Shown here one piece after another: positions 60,501-64,000 of a stretch of 64,000 nt of DNA. The translations under genes were made by a program, and so were the position numbers. Origin of the DNA: JAYEPK01 sp048569615 (GTDB taxonomy: Archaea > Thermoplasmatota > Penumbrarchaeia > Penumbrarchaeales > Penumbrarchaeaceae). Numbering within the stretch: the first letter of the stretch is position 1; every line of letters starts with the position of its first letter. Below the pieces are notes generated by a model. That model did no database searches. It saw only the letters and a list, made by a program, of their open reading frames with translations, and was not told the DNA's origin. The stretch is taken from positions 13,064 to 77,063 of the forward strand of contig JBLIRK010000005.1 in the NCBI GenBank assembly GCA_048569615.1, in the 5' to 3' direction.

Positions 60501-63500
60501 AAGGTCTGCTTCATGTTCCCGGGGCAGGGCTCCCAGTACATCAACATGTTCAGGGAGCTCAAGAACAAGTTCAGGATAGTCGAAGAGACGTTCAAGGACG
60601 CGGATGAGGTGATGAAGGACCTGATACCCAATCCGCTCTCCAGTTATGTATTCAAGGACCTGGAGCCCAAGACACCCGAGTTCAAACAAGCTTCAGAGAC
60701 CCTGAGGCAGACCGAGTTCAACCAGCCCTCCATGCTCACCGTGGACACATCCATGTACAAGCTGCTGACGAGGCTGGGGGTACGACCCGACATCGCCATG
60801 GGCCACTCGCTGGGCGAGTACGGAGCCCTTATCGCCGCCGGGGTAATGGACTTCGGGGACGCCCTTAAGGCGGTATCGGCCAGGGGAAGGGAGATGAGGG
60901 ACCTCAAGGTCGATGACCCGGGCAAGATGGCCTCGGTCATGGCGGGACTGGATGTGGTGGAGGAGGTCATATCCGGAATAGACGGTTATGTGATACCCGC
61001 AAACAAGAACTGCAACGTCCAGACGGTGATCGCAGGCGAATCCGCAGCTGTGGATACTGCCATAAAGAAGTTCGGGGAGCGTGGAGTGGAAGCTGTCCAG
61101 CTTCCCGTCTCCCACGCCTTCCATTCAGCGGTCGTGGCACCTGTAAAGGACATTCTCAGGGATTATCTGTCAAAGCTTACCATCGATCCGCCGAAGATGC
61201 CCATGCTCTCCAATGTCACCGGTGATTATTATCCGGTTAAGGGTGACCCGGCCGAGATAAAGGAGCAGATACTGGACCTCCTGAAGGAGCAGGTCGCCTC
61301 CTCGGTGGAGTGGATATCCCAGGTCAACAGGGCTTATCAGGATGGATGCAGGACCTTCATAGAAGTAGGGCCGAAGAGGGCTCTGACCTCCTTTGCCTAC
61401 AATCTGCTGGAGGAGGACGTCAAGAAGGGCAGGGTCTTCCCCATCACGTCCAACCATCCCAAGAAGGGAGGCATGACCACCTTCAACGAGATGGTGTCCT
61501 TCCTCTGGGCTCTGGGTTTCGATCTGCAGATACCGGACAGAGATGATGACACCTTTTACAGAAGAGAGTTCCTGGAGGCCTACAGCGGCTTTGTCAGGGA
61601 GATCGAGGAGAAGGTCGAACCTGCAGCTCCAAGGAAATTGGAGGCTCCTAGGGAGGAGGCATCCTCCGATGTTCTGCCGCAATCCGCACCATCGTCATCC
61701 TTCTCCGAGTTCCTGTCCCGGAACAGGGAGGCCATAGACAGGTTCCTGAAGGAGGTGTATGAATCCTCACCGACAACGAATGTTGAAGAGGATCCTGTCC
61801 GGGATGATGTGGACCTCTCCGGAACAGGTGTGACGCCGCCCACAAGGAGGGGAGCGAAGGTGGTCATCACAGGCGCGGCCTTCGGTTTGCCGGGGACGTT
61901 CAAGAAGGTCTTCACCGATGAGAATCTCGACCTCCTTGTCGAGGGAAGGAATCTGATAACCGCCCTGAACCAGGAGCAGAAGGAGAGCTTCATAGAGAAG
62001 AACATAATAAGGGTCGACAAGAAGGCGGACGGCTCCGCCGAGATGGTCAAACTGGATGATGGTACCAAGGTCGCACAGCTTGCCGGATTGCTGGGCGACT
62101 TCGACCTCCACAGGGAGTTCGGTGTTCCGGAGAGCCTCATCGATTCATTGGATGTCACTTCACAGCTGGCATTCGCCTCGGGTCTCCTGGCCCTCAAGGA
62201 TGCGGGCATACCGCTGGTCAAGAGGTATTCCCAGACCTCCACGGGCTCCTTCCTGCCCGAAGAGTGGGAGCTTCCGTTGGAGCTCCAGGAAGATACCGGC
62301 ATAATCTTCGCCTCCGCATTTCCCGGATACGACAAGCTATACCGGGAAATGGCCTCCTATTACTCGGTCAAGATGGAGAAGGCCGTGAAGGAAGAGAGGG
62401 AGCGCTTGACGGCGCTCCTGAAAGAAAGATTAAAAGGGACAGAACTCGAGAAGGACCTGGATAAGATAACAATGGGAAAGGAGCCCGGAGAGTACCACTA
62501 TCCAAGGAACTTCATGTTCCGGGTCCTTGCAATGGGTCATTCCCAGTTCGCACAGTATATAAAGGCCAAGGGTCCGAACACCCAGATAAACTCGGCCTGC
62601 GCAACCTCGACAATAGGAGTCGGTATTGCCCAGGATTGGATACAGTCAGGAAGGTGCAAGAGGGTCCTTGTGCTGGGAGCTGACGATCCGTCGTCCCCGG
62701 TCAGCCTGGAATGGTTCGGCTCGTCGCTTCTTGCCCTGGGCGCCCTCACGAATGAAAAGGATGTGACCCAGGCCGCCATCCCCTTCGACGAGCGAAGGAA
62801 GGGAATGATAATCGGCTCCGGAGCCGCGGCCCTCGTGGTGGAAGCAGAAGAGGAGCCCAGGAGGAGGGGGATGGAGCCCATCGTCGAGGTTCTCGGCTCG
62901 CATATAGGCAACTCGGCCTTCCACGGCTCCAGATTGGACGTCGCCCACATTGCCAGGTCCATGGAGCGCTTCATCTACAAGATGGAAAGGCTCCACGGGA
63001 TCAAAAGGGAAGAGATGGCCCCCGACATGCTCTTCATGTCCCACGAGACCTACACCCCCGCAAGGGGAGGATCCTCCGCCGCGGAGGTTGAATCCCTCAG
63101 AAGGACCTTCGGAGAGAAGTTCAGGGATATCGTCATACTGAATACCAAGGGCTACACGGGTCATGCTTTTGCGGCATGTCTCGAGGATCCCGTGCTGATA
63201 AAATGCCTGGAGAAGGGAGTGGAGATACCTATAGCAAACATCGATCCCGAGCATATAGACAAGCAGTTCGAGGGAATGCAGCTCTCGAGAGGAGGCAAGC
63301 ACGAACGCCACTACGGTCTGAGGCTGGCCGCGGGGTTCGGCTCCCAGCTCTCCTTCCTTCTCGTAAGGCGGCCGGATGTGCCGGGCAGGTACTCCTCCCG
63401 GGAGAAGTACGATAAATGGCTGAGGTCGATCGCAACGACCAAGCCGGTGGAGCTGGAAGTGGTTGACAACAACCTCAGGCTCCTGGACCACGGCAGGGAC

Positions 63501-63905
63501 AATCTTATCCCGCACAGGGCGGTCAGGAGGGAATCCTCAAAGATAGGCTACATCAGGACCGTATCCGGTAAGATCGATGAGGAGCAGTTCAAGGAGGTCA
63601 GGGACCAGGTTGTCTCAATATTCGCCGAGAAATTGGGATTCCCCGAGGATACTCTTGACATAGAAGCGAACCTCGAGACCGATCTTGGGATAGACACCGT
63701 GAAGCAGGTTGAGCTCTTCGGGGCTGCCAGGATACACTTCGGCCTTCCGAAGGATGAAGGTGTGAACCTTAGGGACTATCCCACACTCAGGGATGTGATA
63801 AATTACATACTAGAGAAGCAGCTCCCCCAGAAGGCTGCTCCTAAGACCGAGGAGCCTCCTCCGGCACCAGTGGAAGTCGCTAAGGAAGCCGAAGCGCCGA
63901 AGTAG
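57591..63905 (+). CDS. PUFA-synthase/PKS-like megaenzyme: NPD-KS-AT-KS-ACP, ends at in-frame TAG
   Basis: 2104 residues to the TAG. Residues about 5-300: flavin TIM-barrel domain of nitronate monooxygenase/PfaD type (GADGIILRGSEGGG, VPLIARGGIGIG), where the usual His after the Gly run is Arg. About 364-825: ketosynthase with Cys572 (DAACASS), His706 (EAHGTST) and His744 (SQIGHLKSAAG). About 960-1290: acyltransferase with Ser1073 (GHSLGEY) and His1178. About 1420-1935: second, divergent ketosynthase with Cys1670 (SACATST), His1818 (SHETYTPARGG) and His1858 (GYTGHAF). About 1975-2065: ACP with Thr2036 in DLGIDTVKQVEL where Ser is usual. Assembly of acyl or polyketide chains is inferred. The frame resumes after the TAG as another ACP, so the natural protein is probably longer. 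ATG 57591 has GGAG 7 nt upstream. Confidence 0.92.
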   Translation: MSSDYATKKVRLSSLLGITYDILIYNPPAAADMEMVKKASSNGALGVIDLEFLEADVIKETITGLSGFDHPFGIRVDPMSEKLQALITGKLPANLKLLVAMPKETLPDMVRSTIYETARSMGLKVLQEVCTVEEAEASVEAGADGIILRGSEGGGRISDFSTGDLLSEVRKVSDEVPLIARGGIGIGDMKGPLADGISGMVLDSQLLTVAGKAVPDNLMKVIEGFQKGSTFVVGEPAGRLFRYIADDDTRKELQDMERAMVEDGEDPKTIYMAMKSRTQELVNGTMKGGDRVLYPAGEELSSAKEFEAYGGVGEALSDLLGEPDVKGTKIKEKRTEEADEGEKRLKKIDTVEGGPVPADYYDQSIAVVGLGSVFPKGIGNDNYWKLIMEGIDASMEVPKDRWDWRYYYDPDRKALDKCYTKIGAFITEFQMDFKEFRLPPKLFEQIDLHQRYAMGACKEALRDSGLLENVEVDRTRVGVIVSNSGGGENRDWGAIRVSMDNIYSWMDEVDGWKNLPSDVREKIKEDLWKVMDGNLLPINEDSMPGALPNIASGRLANLFDIKGPNFITDAACASSLSAVHTARNALILKQIDIAVSGGTDSVMTPQSFVEFCKIGALTPDRSRPFAEGANGFLMGEGSGILILKRIEDAVRDGDRIYGLIRGIGASSDGRAKGITAPNPEGQTLALENAYKDAKIDISTIAFVEAHGTSTAVGDVAELNSLDAFFRTAPKGSIGLTSIKSQIGHLKSAAGAAGMIKSLLALYNKVLPPQINFDKPNPYYDWEKSPFFVITEPMEWKRKKSDIPRRCGVSAFGFGGTNFHMILEEFDKDIYDAWIEAKKKTPTVEAPAGGPERGTRREVDDEAVSKYLEKNSEVEEEYFLFSSDNPMDILKQAEEAAGRAKDLCSAGGRLRDAFEMPSREGRYRLGIAAKDPDHLEKQVEVLKKVGMNEKGLMALAAKGIFVGDRERMDHGKVCFMFPGQGSQYINMFRELKNKFRIVEETFKDADEVMKDLIPNPLSSYVFKDLEPKTPEFKQASETLRQTEFNQPSMLTVDTSMYKLLTRLGVRPDIAMGHSLGEYGALIAAGVMDFGDALKAVSARGREMRDLKVDDPGKMASVMAGLDVVEEVISGIDGYVIPANKNCNVQTVIAGESAAVDTAIKKFGERGVEAVQLPVSHAFHSAVVAPVKDILRDYLSKLTIDPPKMPMLSNVTGDYYPVKGDPAEIKEQILDLLKEQVASSVEWISQVNRAYQDGCRTFIEVGPKRALTSFAYNLLEEDVKKGRVFPITSNHPKKGGMTTFNEMVSFLWALGFDLQIPDRDDDTFYRREFLEAYSGFVREIEEKVEPAAPRKLEAPREEASSDVLPQSAPSSSFSEFLSRNREAIDRFLKEVYESSPTTNVEEDPVRDDVDLSGTGVTPPTRRGAKVVITGAAFGLPGTFKKVFTDENLDLLVEGRNLITALNQEQKESFIEKNIIRVDKKADGSAEMVKLDDGTKVAQLAGLLGDFDLHREFGVPESLIDSLDVTSQLAFASGLLALKDAGIPLVKRYSQTSTGSFLPEEWELPLELQEDTGIIFASAFPGYDKLYREMASYYSVKMEKAVKEERERLTALLKERLKGTELEKDLDKITMGKEPGEYHYPRNFMFRVLAMGHSQFAQYIKAKGPNTQINSACATSTIGVGIAQDWIQSGRCKRVLVLGADDPSSPVSLEWFGSSLLALGALTNEKDVTQAAIPFDERRKGMIIGSGAAALVVEAEEEPRRRGMEPIVEVLGSHIGNSAFHGSRLDVAHIARSMERFIYKMERLHGIKREEMAPDMLFMSHETYTPARGGSSAAEVESLRRTFGEKFRDIVILNTKGYTGHAFAACLEDPVLIKCLEKGVEIPIANIDPEHIDKQFEGMQLSRGGKHERHYGLRLAAGFGSQLSFLLVRRPDVPGRYSSREKYDKWLRSIATTKPVELEVVDNNLRLLDHGRDNLIPHRAVRRESSKIGYIRTVSGKIDEEQFKEVRDQVVSIFAEKLGFPEDTLDIEANLETDLGIDTVKQVELFGAARIHFGLPKDEGVNLRDYPTLRDVINYILEKQLPQKAAPKTEEPPPAPVEVAKEAEAPK

Positions 63906-64000
63906 GACAACTGGGAGATAGTGAGGGACAGGGTCGTTTCCATGGTTTCGGAGAAGACAGGCTATCCCGCGGACATGCTTGAGCTGGACCTCGACCTTGA
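63906..64000 (+). CDS. Continuation of the megaenzyme frame: start of a second ACP domain (partial)
   Basis: In the same frame as the megaenzyme, directly after its TAG, 31 codons read DNWEIVRDRVV, SMVSEKTGYP and ADMLELDLDL to the window end. This aligns with the first helix region of the preceding ACP (FKEVRDQVVSIFAEKLGFP). Either the TAG is read through, the gene carries a nonsense mutation or sequence error, or a separate ACP-bearing protein starts at GTG 63928 (GGGAG 3 nt upstream) or ATG 63943. An Ala/Pro/Glu-rich linker lies just before the TAG, as expected between tandem ACPs. Confidence 0.75.

Noticed and set aside
57591..63905. General reassignment of TAG to an amino acid in this genome
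   Set aside because: Several clear genes end in TAG where readthrough would run into overlapping opposite-strand or out-of-frame sequence (15741, 14250, 17652, 20539). TAG is a normal stop here; only local readthrough remains possible.
1..64000. tRNA, rRNA, insertion sequences, integrases, attachment sites
   Set aside because: I looked through the intergenic regions and translated genes and saw no cloverleaf-like segment, transposase motif or terminal inverted repeats.

Overview
The window looks like a chromosomal segment of an archaeon, most probably a member of Thermoplasmatota or a relative. The lineage is inferred. The evidence is TATA-type promoters placed 23-30 nt upstream of many start codons (apparently leaderless mRNAs), a DUF531 protein, DUF2284, heavy AGG/AGA arginine use, and a very large set of surface proteins with an N-terminal signal and a C-terminal membrane anchor. 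No rRNA, tRNA, CRISPR array, transposase or phage gene was recognised.

Layout. 1-316 holds the 5' part of a C39-peptidase-like gene. 565-1503 is a YegS-type lipid kinase. 1603-10963 carries a surface protein with VCBS and PKD domains, a seven-kelch surface protein, a small Cys-rich membrane protein and an SBBP/FN3 surface protein. 11068-20534 is a housekeeping and small-gene zone: a DUF531 fusion, an aldo/keto reductase, small membrane proteins, a SemiSWEET, a cupin, a DUF4097/PadR/HAAS-sensor signalling operon, a YbjN-like protein and a GNAT acetyltransferase. 20539-27483 is a giant 2314-residue adhesin-like protein. It has two seven-bladed FG-GAP propellers on a long stalk of exact 25-residue repeats, and every repeat carries an N-glycosylation sequon. 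27646-29463 holds small genes.

29496-43028 is a tightly coupled minus-strand gene string, mostly with start/stop overlaps of 1-4 nt. In transcription order it encodes an FtsX-type permease, four membrane-anchored surface beta-propellers (PQQ, PQQ+Ig, WD40, FG-GAP), a NapH/NosR-like polyferredoxin, one 2-hydroxyacyl-CoA dehydratase/double-cubane-type subunit, two ATP-dependent activases and a lipoprotein. This is the strongest candidate for an undescribed redox or surface system.

43266-46912 is a plus-strand operon of acyl-CoA dehydrogenase, EtfB and a ferredoxin-fused EtfA, possibly electron-bifurcating. 46924-54297 holds two tandem transglutaminase surface proteins. 54382-55257 is a cytoplasmic protein resembling reductive dehalogenase and QueG. 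55261-57076 holds two PPC-domain paralogues. After a non-coding stretch of about 510 bp with promoter and operator-like sites, 57591-64000 encodes a PUFA-synthase-like megaenzyme (flavin/NPD domain, KS, AT, second KS, ACP). Its frame is interrupted by a TAG at 63903-63905 and then continues without a shift into a second ACP that leaves the window. The acyl-CoA dehydrogenase/ETF operon and the megaenzyme suggest that this archaeon handles acyl chains.
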